Position numbers and translations under genes: made by a program | The notes under the pieces: generated by a model | Database searches by the model: none | The model's input: only the letters and a program-made list of their open reading frames with translations | Told to the model about the DNA's origin: nothing | Assembly: GCF_025398735.1 (NCBI RefSeq) | Contig: NZ_CP104694.1 | Location: 2,195,001-2,259,000, forward strand | Reading direction: 5' to 3' | Length of the DNA: 64,000 nt | From: Tahibacter amnicola | GTDB lineage: Bacteria; Pseudomonadota; Gammaproteobacteria; Xanthomonadales; Rhodanobacteraceae | Shown here: positions 18,874 through 27,852 of the stretch, piece by piece | How positions within the stretch are numbered: position 1 is the stretch's first letter | How the letters are laid out: each line of letters opens with the position of its first letter

Positions 18874-20168
18874 AGATCGCCACCGCGCGCAGCCTCGTTG
18901 CGGCACTGGCCTGCCTGGCCAGCACTGGCGCATTGGCCGGGGCCTTCGTTTTCGCCGATGAAACCAATCTGGACCTGGTCGCCCATGCCAAGGGCTATAC
19001 GGGCGCCGGCGCCTCGCTGACGCTCAATGTGTGCATTGATCCGAACAGCAACAGCCAGGCATCGATGGAAGTGGCCATCCGCAACGCCATCTACCACTGG
19101 AACCAGATGGTGCCAACGGTGCGCAACCTGCGCACCGGCACGGACAACCAGATGACCAATTCCCAGTTTGACTGGGAATCGACCATGATGCACGAGCTGG
19201 GGCACTGCATTGGACTGGCGCATCCGAATCTCGCCAGCGAGTCGATGCTGACGGGGACTGATCCGGAATACACCAAGTCGTCCGATGGCCCGAACAACAC
19301 CTACAACCTGACAGTCGGTGCGGACGGGCTGAAGGGATCGCCCGACGATACCCGTGGCGACGACGACAATTTGCACTGGTACCGCCGCCAGTCGAACAAT
19401 CCGTTCGTGCTGGTACCGCCGATACAAGGCAGCACCTACTCCCGCACGCTGGGATTCCTGCCCGCAGGCCACACCTTCGCGGCCAATGGCGAGCGCAGCG
19501 TGTCGACGCAATTCGGTGTCTCGCCCACCGAAGTGATCATGCAGCAGGGGCAGGGCAACGACGAGGATCAACGCACCTTGGTCGCCGACGACGTGGGTAC
19601 CCTGATGCTGGCGCGCACCGGGCATGACCGTATCGCCGGCACCAGCGACGACTACACGGTGACCCTGCAATACGGCGGCGTGGCGGCCGGGTGCGATATC
19701 AGCGCCAGCATCGATCCCACGTTTTCAGGCCTGGCGGTGTGCCAGTTGAATGGACAATTCAACAATTCCACGAATATTCGCATCACCGGCGCCGTGATGC
19801 GGTTCAGCGCGACGACCAACTGGCACTTCACCACCACCCGCGTGCCGGCGCCTTCGCCGGATACGGCGGTCGTGGGTGTCGGCGCTTCCACATCCATGGT
19901 GAACGGTGCTGCCACGTCCCTGCTGGCCAACGACACGCATCCGACCGCGGCGGCGTTGGTGATGTCCACCACAGGCTTTCCGGGGCCAGCCAACGGGAGC
20001 GTGACGCTCAATACCAACGGTACCTTCCTCTACACCCACAACGGCAATTCGGCAACCAGTGACAGCTTCACCTACCGTGCCTGCGTGGCGACCGATCTCA
20101 ACGCCTGTTCGATGGGCGTGGTCACCATCACCATCAGCGATGTGATTTTCGAGGACGGATTCGAATAG
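18870..20168 (+). CDS. Secreted metzincin-type metalloprotease with DGFE tail
   Basis: The 432-residue product has a signal peptide (RSLVAALACLASTGALAGA) and a compact protease domain with the metzincin zinc site HELGHCIGLAH at residues 108-118. A plausible Met-turn (ESMLTG) follows about ten residues later, as in matrixins and related peptidases. The C-terminal third has an Ig/cadherin-like module of the repeated-domain type (LLANDTHP..., GSVTLNTNGTFLYTHN, DSFTYRAC). The chain ends VIFEDGFE, the motif shared with other secreted proteins here. Start codon and partner: see the overlapping upstream gene. Confidence 0.86.
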   Translation: MKIATARSLVAALACLASTGALAGAFVFADETNLDLVAHAKGYTGAGASLTLNVCIDPNSNSQASMEVAIRNAIYHWNQMVPTVRNLRTGTDNQMTNSQFDWESTMMHELGHCIGLAHPNLASESMLTGTDPEYTKSSDGPNNTYNLTVGADGLKGSPDDTRGDDDNLHWYRRQSNNPFVLVPPIQGSTYSRTLGFLPAGHTFAANGERSVSTQFGVSPTEVIMQQGQGNDEDQRTLVADDVGTLMLARTGHDRIAGTSDDYTVTLQYGGVAAGCDISASIDPTFSGLAVCQLNGQFNNSTNIRITGAVMRFSATTNWHFTTTRVPAPSPDTAVVGVGASTSMVNGAATSLLANDTHPTAAALVMSTTGFPGPANGSVTLNTNGTFLYTHNGNSATSDSFTYRACVATDLNACSMGVVTITISDVIFEDGFE

Positions 20169-20169
20169 C

Positions 20170-22143
20170 TCACGGGGCCATCTCGAAGCCGTTGGCGAAC
20201 AGCCGGTCGGCGAATTCGTCGGCGCCCATGTCCGGGGCGGTTCCGGCGAATTCGTCGTTGATGCCGGGCAGGCGCTCGCCGCGGTCGATGGCAGCGCTGC
20301 CCGGTCCCAGCCGGAAGTCGCGCTCGCCGGCGGACACGAGCCCCGGGGGGGCATTGATGCCACTGGTCTCCTGGCCGGTGGCAGCGCCCCCGAACGCGGA
20401 GAACGAGGTGTAGTTCGTGCCCATCCAGCGGACGAAGCGCGTGGAGTCCGTGGTGTAGAGAAGGTCGTAGTTGAAGTCGAGCGTGACGCTGTTGACCTTG
20501 TCCAGCACATTGCGCGTGCCGGCATAGATGTTGTTGCGCGAGCGGATGTACGTGCTGAAGCCGGGCGTCAGCAGCGACATCGCGTCCGTCGATGGTGCCG
20601 CTGTCACGAAGGTGTTGTGGTAGAGCAGCACCGGACCGACCGGCGTTGAAAATCCGCTGTTGATCTTCAGTACGCTGGACGTATGGCCGTCTATCTGGCT
20701 GCTGCGTGTAGAGCCGATATCGAAGGCGACGTTGCGCAGGATGAACGTCGGACCCGGCGCGGCCGGCGCCACGGCGAAGGCCATGTGCGAGTCGGCGATG
20801 GTGTTCTCGAACAGGCGGATGTTCGCGCAATAACCTTCCGGTTCGAGTGCGTCGTCGTTGTGGTGGCGGAAGGTGTTCCGGTAGATGTCCACCTCGGTGG
20901 TGACGCCCGAGGGCGGTGCCGCACTGCCGCATGGGCCGATGCCGTTGAACCAGCCGGAAAACTGGTTGTGGCGCACGACGTGGCCGCGGCCGACGTTGTC
21001 GGTGAACGCGATACCATTGTTCTCGGAGCTGCTGCCCTTGGTCACCGGCCAGGGCCATCCTGGGATCGAGGTGTCGTACAGGGTGTTGTCTTCGATCCGA
21101 TGCCGCGATCCGCCTTTCACCCAGATTCCCGCGGAGCCGATGTCGTGGATGGTGTTGGCACGCACGATGACGTCGTTGGCCTGGCGCAGGTAGATGCCCT
21201 TGCCGTAGTCGCCGGCGCCGAAATGACGAATTTCCAGGTTTTCGATCCGGATGAACGAGCGGCCGTCGACGACAATGCCGTCCTCCAGGCGCGCCACGTG
21301 AAAGGTTCGCGGTGACGGCGAGGCATTGCCGGGCAGCTTGACGTGCAGCTGGGTGCCGTCGTGCCAGAAGCCGCCGGGGGCGCCCGCCGCGAGTGCCTGC
21401 AACTGGGCCAGGCTGGTGTAGCGGAAGAGGCGTCCCTGGTCAGATACCACATGTCCGGTCGCTGTCGCGTGCGAACGCCGGTAAACGCCGCTGCCCACGG
21501 ACGTCCAGGCATTGTCCGGGCCGACCACCTGGGCGCCGTCCAGCACGACGCCCGGGCCCTGGCCCCGCAGGATGATCGGTTGCGTCGCCGTTCCCGAACG
21601 AGGCATCGAGACGGATTCGCGGTAGATGCCCGGTGCCACCAGGACGGTGTCGCCGGCCTGTGCGATGGCGACGCCACGGCTGATCGTCTGCACCGCAGCC
21701 TGTGGCGACAGGCCGTTGTTCGCATCGTTCCCCGTCGGGGTGACGTACACAGTCCGCAGACCGGCTTCCGGCAAAGTGTCCGGGCGGGTGGAAAGCGTCG
21801 TGACCTGACTGGTGGCACCCGTGGTGCCGTCCGGGTCAGTCAGCGTCAGGCGGATTTCGTACGCGGTTCCCGGCGAAAGGTGGAAAAGACTGCCGGCCAG
21901 ATGCGTCGCATCGATGCGAACCAGCGGATGCGCACCGCGGAACGCCGGCTCACCGGCGCGGCGCCATTCCAGCGTGACCCGTGCATCGCGATCGGCATCG
22001 CCCGTCAATGTGGCGATGGCGCCGCCGGTAACCAGGTTTCCGTACCCCTCGACGCCCGCCAGCGTGGCGCTGTTCTGCGCGATCGCCGGTACGGAAACGG
22101 CGGCCATCAGGATTGCCGACAGTCGGAGCACGTACGCCTTCAT
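20170..22143 (-). CDS. Secreted right-handed parallel beta-helix protein
   Basis: The 657-residue product has a signal peptide ending AIAQ, then a fibronectin-III-like N-terminal module. A pectate-lyase-type beta helix follows, recognisable by YVTPTGNDANNGLSPQAAVQTI, AGDTVLVAPGIYRE and repeated I-x-x-N-x-I-x-D turns (IRIENLEIRHF, VIVRANTIHDIG, HRIEDNTLYDT). Such proteins often bind or cleave polysaccharide, but no catalytic set is certain. The end reads DRLFANGFEMAP, a variant of the shared C-terminal motif. The stop lies one base from the convergent metalloprotease stop. Confidence 0.85.
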   Translation of the reverse strand: MKAYVLRLSAILMAAVSVPAIAQNSATLAGVEGYGNLVTGGAIATLTGDADRDARVTLEWRRAGEPAFRGAHPLVRIDATHLAGSLFHLSPGTAYEIRLTLTDPDGTTGATSQVTTLSTRPDTLPEAGLRTVYVTPTGNDANNGLSPQAAVQTISRGVAIAQAGDTVLVAPGIYRESVSMPRSGTATQPIILRGQGPGVVLDGAQVVGPDNAWTSVGSGVYRRSHATATGHVVSDQGRLFRYTSLAQLQALAAGAPGGFWHDGTQLHVKLPGNASPSPRTFHVARLEDGIVVDGRSFIRIENLEIRHFGAGDYGKGIYLRQANDVIVRANTIHDIGSAGIWVKGGSRHRIEDNTLYDTSIPGWPWPVTKGSSSENNGIAFTDNVGRGHVVRHNQFSGWFNGIGPCGSAAPPSGVTTEVDIYRNTFRHHNDDALEPEGYCANIRLFENTIADSHMAFAVAPAAPGPTFILRNVAFDIGSTRSSQIDGHTSSVLKINSGFSTPVGPVLLYHNTFVTAAPSTDAMSLLTPGFSTYIRSRNNIYAGTRNVLDKVNSVTLDFNYDLLYTTDSTRFVRWMGTNYTSFSAFGGAATGQETSGINAPPGLVSAGERDFRLGPGSAAIDRGERLPGINDEFAGTAPDMGADEFADRLFANGFEMAP

Positions 22144-22281
22144 GGAGCTGCGTTCCTGGAATGGAATCGCAGCGTATACCGCATTTTCGCGAAAATTTGT
22201 GGCGCAATCGGTACTGCGGCGGATGGCAACGGCGGCCGACGCGCGATCCGCCGCCGTTACCGGGCTGACGGTCTGCCAAGG

Positions 22282-24996
22282 TCAGTTTTCGAATCCGTCG
22301 TGGAACAGCGTGTCGCAGCCGGCGCCAACGTCGGCTTCGAAGGCATCGGCGTCGATCGGGGTCACGTCCGGCAATCCAGCGGCATTCAAGGAATGATCGT
22401 AGTTGGCGCGGACGTCGCCGGACTGGAACCATCCGTCGAAGAGGGCCACGTCCGCGCTATCGGCCCGGCCGTCTTCGTTGAGATCGGGGCGACAGAAACC
22501 CGATGGAAGTGACGCGGGGCTTGCTGGATCGGATTGCCATTCGCGCTCGTCGCGATCGAAGGCGCCGTCGGCATCGCGATCCACGCCGCTGCGGTATTGC
22601 GAAAAGGCCGCGACTACCGTGAAGGTCACCTCGGCGCCGGCCGCGGCGCCGGTACGCAGGCTGTCGAGGTCTGTGAATTCATGCCGGCGATCGGAGAGGA
22701 AGCGATTGCCCGTGACGTACACCCAGCCGCGATCAACGCCCCCGCGCCGGCCCTTGGCAATCAGGCCGACACGTCCGCTGTCCGCGAGCGCGACGAACGT
22801 ATCCAGGCGCGAGAGGTCCGCCGCGTTGGTGGTGTTGCCGCCGTCGAAGGTCAGCTGCTGGCCGACGGCGGGCGGGGTCTCGCTGTCGAAGGCCAGCAGG
22901 TAGGCCTCCACATCGCGGCGGCGTTGCGGCGCCACCGCCGGGCCACCGAAATTGAAGCCGCCGAGCAGCAGGGCGCCGAGCGTGTCGAACTCCGAATCGC
23001 TGTTGAAACCGAAGCCCTTGGCGTTGTCCTGGCGGTTGTTCCGCCAACCGGCCTTTTCCCACAGTCCACGAAGCTGTGCCTGTTTCATCGTCTGCGGCGT
23101 GAGCGGCAGGAACGGGTCGTCGACCTGCCTGGTCGTTCCCGTCGGCAGTGCATGGCAATCCACGCAGGCGAGCGTCCCGGCCAACGTGGGCAGGGTGAGA
23201 AAGAGCGTCTCGCCGTTGACGGCGTTGCCAGTACCGCCGCCGACAGGCATCGCCGTGGGCAGGCTGCCGTCGATGGACCGGTTTGGATTGGGTGGATAGC
23301 GCACGGTCGCCACGAAGTCTTCGAAGGCCTGCATCCGGGCCGCATCCGGTTCGGCGTCTGCACCTTGGAGGCTGACAAATGCCGGCGCAAACGCAGCGAG
23401 GTTCTCGCGGTCGCCGCGCCAGTGCATGGCGCCGTTGCCGACGATGCCCTGCAGCGTCTGCGTCACCAGCGGACCCTTCATCGGGTGCCAGTCACGGCAG
23501 GTCTGGCCCTGACGGCAGGGTTGGTTGACGGCTTTCATCTCGCCCTGCGGACTGCCCAGATCCCAGGCGAGGAAATCGCTACGTCCGTCGACATGGCAAC
23601 TGGCGCAGGCGGCCTGCCCCAGGCCGCTGGTTGCGTGGGTGTCGTACAGGAGCGGACGTCCTGCGCGGATGCTCGAAGGCGTGGGATCGAAGAAGGCCAG
23701 CCGTTGTATTTCCTGCAGCGTCGCGGTCGTGATAACCGAAACGGAGGCGTCGAACTTGTTGAGCACGTACAGGTGAGTACCTGCTGCATCCAGGACCACG
23801 CCGGTGGGGCCGGCGCCGACAGCGACGCGTCCGGTGCGCGTGCCGCTGCTGTTGGTGACGATGAGGTTGTTGGAGCCCATGCCGGTGACATAGGCGAGGT
23901 CGTCGACCGGATGCCAGGCGATCCCGCGTGGATCGCCGAGCGACTGGGCCCGGGTTGCCGCAGGCACTGTGCGGACGGTGTAGTCCAGGTGCGGATTGAG
24001 ATCGGCGATGACGGCCGCGCCTGTGGCAGGGTCCACGTTTGCGATGGAAACATGGACAAAAACACTTTGTACATTCGGTTCAAAGCGGATCTGGTTGAGC
24101 GATTCGGTGCCCACCGCAGTCACCTGGCCGTCCGGCCGCGTGCCCAGTGCCATCAGCTGGGTCATGAGACTGGCGAAATAGGTGACCTGCAGCGTCTCGG
24201 TGTCGATGCTCGCGATATCGTGATCATGCAGATCCCAGGTGACGAAAGCAGACCAGTCACGGCCGTTGTCGTCGCGCCAGCGTCCATTGCCGTCGCGCCG
24301 CACGATGTGCGCGACCGGCGGCGGTGCCGGCAGACCAACAGCCAGTGGCGGATCAAAGGTGTTGCCACTGTTGGGCGGTGGACTGGCGCCCGCATAGGGA
24401 CCTGCCGGGTCGGTGACCTCGGCCTGGCCAATGATCGTGGTGCCATTGCCCGACTCGAAGAAGGCCACATACACGTGCTGCCGGTCCGGACTCACCGCCA
24501 GCGCGCGCGGTTCTTCGCCCTCCAGTGCCAGCGTGGTCGCAGGCGCTGCCAGGTTTGCAGGATCGTAGATGCGCACCTGGTTGAGTTGCGACAACGACAC
24601 GTAGGCGCGTTCGGGATTGCCGGCAAACACGACGTCCGCCGGTTCATCGCCGGTGCGCAGCGTGGCGACCACGCGCGCATCGGAGATATCGACGATGCTG
24701 ATGCTGTCTGACAGATGATTGACCACCCAGGCCTGCGCGTTCGACCGGACGCGCACACTGACCGGCTCCACGCCGACGGCCACGGCGCCGGTGGATTGCA
24801 GCTGGCCGTCGGTGTTGCGTGTGAAGATCTCCAGGCGCTGGTCAGCCGTGTTGACTGCCAGTACGTGCGTTCCGTCCGGGGTGATATCCAGCGGGTGGAC
24901 GTGCGGGCTTTCCCAGTTGGCAAACTGGTTCTGCGCGGACGCGGAAGCAGCCGCCAGGCCGAAAAGGCCTGCCAGTGCAGAGCGAAAAGCGTTCAT
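22282..24996 (-). CDS. Secreted beta-propeller/dihaem cytochrome c protein
   Basis: From ATG 24996 (GGGGG site upstream) the product has 904 residues. A signal peptide ends ASAQ. Residues about 25-450 are YncE/YVTN-type propeller repeats (SISIVDISDARVVATLRTGDEPADV, DGTHVLAVN). Two c-type haem sites follow, CASCH near 464 and CVDCH near 611, in a region resembling di-haem cytochrome c peroxidase-like proteins. The C terminus has a Ca-binding, dockerin-like DLNEDGRADSADVALFDGWF segment and ends TLFHDGFEN. It may be a periplasmic or exported redox enzyme; the substrate is unknown. Confidence 0.84.
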   Translation of the reverse strand: MNAFRSALAGLFGLAAASASAQNQFANWESPHVHPLDITPDGTHVLAVNTADQRLEIFTRNTDGQLQSTGAVAVGVEPVSVRVRSNAQAWVVNHLSDSISIVDISDARVVATLRTGDEPADVVFAGNPERAYVSLSQLNQVRIYDPANLAAPATTLALEGEEPRALAVSPDRQHVYVAFFESGNGTTIIGQAEVTDPAGPYAGASPPPNSGNTFDPPLAVGLPAPPPVAHIVRRDGNGRWRDDNGRDWSAFVTWDLHDHDIASIDTETLQVTYFASLMTQLMALGTRPDGQVTAVGTESLNQIRFEPNVQSVFVHVSIANVDPATGAAVIADLNPHLDYTVRTVPAATRAQSLGDPRGIAWHPVDDLAYVTGMGSNNLIVTNSSGTRTGRVAVGAGPTGVVLDAAGTHLYVLNKFDASVSVITTATLQEIQRLAFFDPTPSSIRAGRPLLYDTHATSGLGQAACASCHVDGRSDFLAWDLGSPQGEMKAVNQPCRQGQTCRDWHPMKGPLVTQTLQGIVGNGAMHWRGDRENLAAFAPAFVSLQGADAEPDAARMQAFEDFVATVRYPPNPNRSIDGSLPTAMPVGGGTGNAVNGETLFLTLPTLAGTLACVDCHALPTGTTRQVDDPFLPLTPQTMKQAQLRGLWEKAGWRNNRQDNAKGFGFNSDSEFDTLGALLLGGFNFGGPAVAPQRRRDVEAYLLAFDSETPPAVGQQLTFDGGNTTNAADLSRLDTFVALADSGRVGLIAKGRRGGVDRGWVYVTGNRFLSDRRHEFTDLDSLRTGAAAGAEVTFTVVAAFSQYRSGVDRDADGAFDRDEREWQSDPASPASLPSGFCRPDLNEDGRADSADVALFDGWFQSGDVRANYDHSLNAAGLPDVTPIDADAFEADVGAGCDTLFHDGFEN

Positions 24997-25106
24997 GAAA
25001 CCCCCTGTGCAGTGCGACCGCGCTGCCATGACGGCAGGCCGTCGAAACAGGGGAACGTGGGCAGGCCCGCGGCGTTGACGCCTGCAGGAGGCGTGCAGCG
25101 CGGGCG

Positions 25107-25811
25107 CTATGGCTCGTTGCTGGTGTCAATGCGCTGCTCCACCGAGCTCAGCCGGGTCTGCAGCGCTTCCACCAGGGATTCGAGCTGGGCGATACGCTGT
25201 TCCAGCTCGCGCGAACTGCCAGTGACCTCGTCAGTCGTGCCCGGCGACGCGCTGATCGTCGCGCCTGCCGCGGTGGCCGCCGACTCGCCGCAGAGCAGGT
25301 GCATGTAGCGGTCCTCCCGCTGGCCTGCACCGCGGGGCAGGCGCACGGCCAGTGCCGGTTCGCGCTGGCACAGCCGGTCGAGCGTGGCGCGTACATCGTC
25401 GAGTGCACCGAAGTCGGCCAGCCGTTCTGTGCGTGTCAGCAGTTCGGCGATCGTCTGTGGGCCGCGCAGCATCATCACCGCCAGCAGAGCCCGTTGCCGT
25501 GGCGTGATGTTGAGCGCCTGGTCCATGCGATGCTCGTAACGCGACACGCGCGCGGACATCGAACCGGCTACCAGGCGTTTTGATTCAAGCTGGCGCAGTG
25601 TATGGCCGACCTCGCCCTGTTCCAGGTTCATTACCGGGTCACGGTTGGATTTCTGATTGCAGGCACCGACAACCGCGTTCAGCGTCAGCGGATAGACCTC
25701 GGGTGTCGTGGCGGCCTTCTCGACCAGGCAGCCCAGGACACGGGCCTCGTTTGCATTGAGCAGGGGAAAGCCCTGGACGTTGTCGGACTCGCTCACGGTG
25801 AACTCCAGCAT
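25107..25811 (-). CDS. YceH family protein (DUF480)
   Basis: The 234-residue protein matches the YceH/DUF480 family: LNANEARVLGCLVEKAATTPEVYPLTLNAVVGACNQKSNRDPV and the later LTPRQRALLAVMMLRGPQT-like segment (here ITPRQRALLAVMMLRGPQT) with GELRTR/AELLTRTERL. The fold is two winged helices, so DNA binding is plausible, but its role is unknown. The C terminus has a predicted coiled coil (SRELEQRIAQLESLVEALQ). It is divergent from the CAP-domain gene. Confidence 0.92.
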   Translation of the reverse strand: MLEFTVSESDNVQGFPLLNANEARVLGCLVEKAATTPEVYPLTLNAVVGACNQKSNRDPVMNLEQGEVGHTLRQLESKRLVAGSMSARVSRYEHRMDQALNITPRQRALLAVMMLRGPQTIAELLTRTERLADFGALDDVRATLDRLCQREPALAVRLPRGAGQREDRYMHLLCGESAATAAGATISASPGTTDEVTGSSRELEQRIAQLESLVEALQTRLSSVEQRIDTSNEP

Positions 25812-25907
25812 TCGTCGAATATCGCCTGATTATGGCGCAACCGCTGCGCTTGTCATGACGTGGGATTCACACCATGCCGCGTCTCCTGCGCTAGATTGCA
25901 CGGGCGG

Positions 25908-26486
25908 ATGACGGATATGACGGTGCGATACCTTCTTGCGGTACTCAGTCTTGCGCTTCCGGCGGGCGCGTCGGCGGTATTCATGGACTGCATTGCGATC
26001 GACGGGTTCGAGAACACGGTCGCGACCGCGCCGGCGAACTGGCGCTCCCATGTAATGCTGACCAATTGTGCGCGTCGCACCGCCTTGCCGGCTGCTGTTC
26101 CGGCTTTGCCGGTGATGCGCTGGGATACGGCGCTGGCCGCCACGGCGCAGGCCTACGCCGACCAATGCCGCTGGCAGCACAGCGGCGCGCCGGGACTGGG
26201 GGAAAACCTCAATGCCGCGGCGCAGACGGTCGGATTTCCAGGCAACCAGGAAACTGCCTCAGTCACCAACTGGGCCAGCGAGGCAGCCCAGTACAACTAC
26301 GCCGCCAACTCCTGCAGCGGCGTATGCGGCCACTACACGCAGCTGGTGTGGCGCAGTACCACCGCTGTCGGCTGCGGATTGCGTAACTGCACCAGCGGAT
26401 CTCCGTTTGCCAATTTTCCCAACTGGACCATCGTCGTCTGCAACTACTCGCCGCCCGGAAACTTCACCGGCCAGCGGCCCTATTGA
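25908..26486 (+). CDS. Secreted CAP (SCP/PR-1) domain protein
   Basis: The 192-residue protein has a signal peptide (VRYLLAVLSLALPAGASA) and a full CAP domain. It includes MRWDTALAATAQAYADQC, then HSGAPGLGENL, CGHYTQLVWRSTTAVGCG and VVCNYSPPGNFTGQRPY, which are the CAP1 and CAP2 signatures, with paired Cys. The sequence looks closer to eukaryotic PR-1 proteins than to the short bacterial YkwD type. Just after the signal peptide is CIAIDGFEN, the DGFE core otherwise found at C termini here. ATG 25917 is an alternative start. Its end overlaps the convergent permease gene by 7 bases. Confidence 0.88.
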   Translation: MTDMTVRYLLAVLSLALPAGASAVFMDCIAIDGFENTVATAPANWRSHVMLTNCARRTALPAAVPALPVMRWDTALAATAQAYADQCRWQHSGAPGLGENLNAAAQTVGFPGNQETASVTNWASEAAQYNYAANSCSGVCGHYTQLVWRSTTAVGCGLRNCTSGSPFANFPNWTIVVCNYSPPGNFTGQRPY

Positions 26487-27781
26487 GTGCGATAGCGCTG
26501 CCATAGGTACAGTGGAACACCACCGGCGACCAGTCCGGCACCCCAGGCCAGGGCCTCCCTGCCGGCGCCCGCCAGTGCCAGCGCCGTGTAGATTGCTGCC
26601 GCCACGCCGGCCAGGCGCAGCCACAGGCGTCGCGGTTCCAAAGTCACCAGCGCCAGCGCACATACCAGGTAGGGCAGCAAACAGGCGGCCGTCGACAGCA
26701 GGATAGCCCAGGTGAACAATGAAACCAGGCTGGCCTGGTAGTTCGCTGCAATCAAAATCGTAGCAAGCACCGCGCCCGCAGCCAGGCCGATGACGGGCAC
26801 GCCGCGGGCGGATCCGCGCGCGAAGAACGCAGGAAACAAGCCGTCGCGGGCGATTGCCTGCGGCATCTGGCCGAGCATGAGCACCCAGCCGTTGAGTGCG
26901 CCCAGGCAGGCAACGGCGGCCAGCACACTCACCGCGATGGCGGCGGAATCGCCGAGCAGGCGGCTGATCGCATCGGTGAAGGGGGATGCCGATGCTTTCA
27001 GCAGGTCGGCGGGCACCATGCCGGCGACTGCCGTGCAGGCGGCGATCGTGATGACGATGGCGATGGCGGTACCGGCGAGCGTGGCGCGCGGTACGGTGCG
27101 GTCCGCATTGGCGACGGCGCCAGCGGGTATGGTGGCGCTTTCCAGTCCCATGAACGCCCACAGGGTGAGAGCCGACGTTGCCGCTGTCACTTGCCATAGC
27201 GGTTGCTGGGATGGATTGAAGGGCCTGAAATGGGCCGGGTCGGCCAGCAGCAGACCCGCTGCGGCGAAAATCACCAGTACGCCGACCTTGAATCCCGTGG
27301 TCAGCAATTGGAGGCCACCGGCCGTCCGCAAACCGCGCGCGTTGACCAGTACGCAGGCCAGGAGCGTGATGACCGCCGTCACAGTCGACCGCAGGGGCGT
27401 GGCGGTGAGCGCCGGAAACACTGCGCCGGCATAACCGGCGAACGCGATCGCAATGGCCGGTATCGCGCTCCAGACCGAAATCCAGTAGCTCCAGCCGACG
27501 ATGAATCCGATCGCATCGCCAAAGGCCGCGCGCGCGAAGGTGTAGGGGCCGCCGGAGTGGGGATACAGCTGGCTGAGCCGGGCAAATACGGCGGCCAGCA
27601 GCAGGGCGCCGACGCCGCTACAGGCCCAGCCCAGGAAACTAGCCGAGCCGTACACCGCGAGCGCGCTGGGCAGGAGGAACAGGCCCGAGCCGATCATATT
27701 GCCGACGACCAGCGCGGTCGCCGTCCAGAAACCCAGCGGCGCCGCGCGCGGGAGAGTGCTCGAAGCAATGGGGTCTGCCAT
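26480..27781 (-). CDS. APC-family amino acid permease/antiporter
   Basis: This 433-residue polytopic membrane protein has about twelve hydrophobic segments. The N terminus has GNMIGSGLFLLPSALA, the substrate-binding first helix of AdiC-like basic amino acid/polyamine antiporters. FMGLESATIPAGAVANADRTVPRAT and NGWVLMLGQMPQAIARDGLFPAFFA are also typical. ATG 27781 gives the family start; an in-frame extension upstream does not. It lies 71 bases after the Rieske oxygenase gene on the same strand. The substrate, perhaps an amine or amino acid related to the oxygenase, is inferred only. Confidence 0.9.
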   Translation of the reverse strand: MADPIASSTLPRAAPLGFWTATALVVGNMIGSGLFLLPSALAVYGSASFLGWACSGVGALLLAAVFARLSQLYPHSGGPYTFARAAFGDAIGFIVGWSYWISVWSAIPAIAIAFAGYAGAVFPALTATPLRSTVTAVITLLACVLVNARGLRTAGGLQLLTTGFKVGVLVIFAAAGLLLADPAHFRPFNPSQQPLWQVTAATSALTLWAFMGLESATIPAGAVANADRTVPRATLAGTAIAIVITIAACTAVAGMVPADLLKASASPFTDAISRLLGDSAAIAVSVLAAVACLGALNGWVLMLGQMPQAIARDGLFPAFFARGSARGVPVIGLAAGAVLATILIAANYQASLVSLFTWAILLSTAACLLPYLVCALALVTLEPRRLWLRLAGVAAAIYTALALAGAGREALAWGAGLVAGGVPLYLWQRYRTQ

Positions 27782-27852
27782 GACGGTTCCGCGACAGGGA
27801 GGGGCGCCGGCAGCCGGTTGCCGGAAAGAAGAACCGGGTCCTTGGGCGACCC

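Noticed and set aside
21343..22512. 389-codon plus-strand frame opposite the beta-helix gene
   Set aside because: No domain, no ribosome site and atypical composition; the minus-strand gene explains the sequence.
22534..24711. 725-codon open frame on the plus strand opposite the propeller-cytochrome gene
   Set aside because: High-GC coding DNA often leaves a long opposite frame. The minus-strand product has a signal peptide, propeller repeats and haem sites; this one has none of these.
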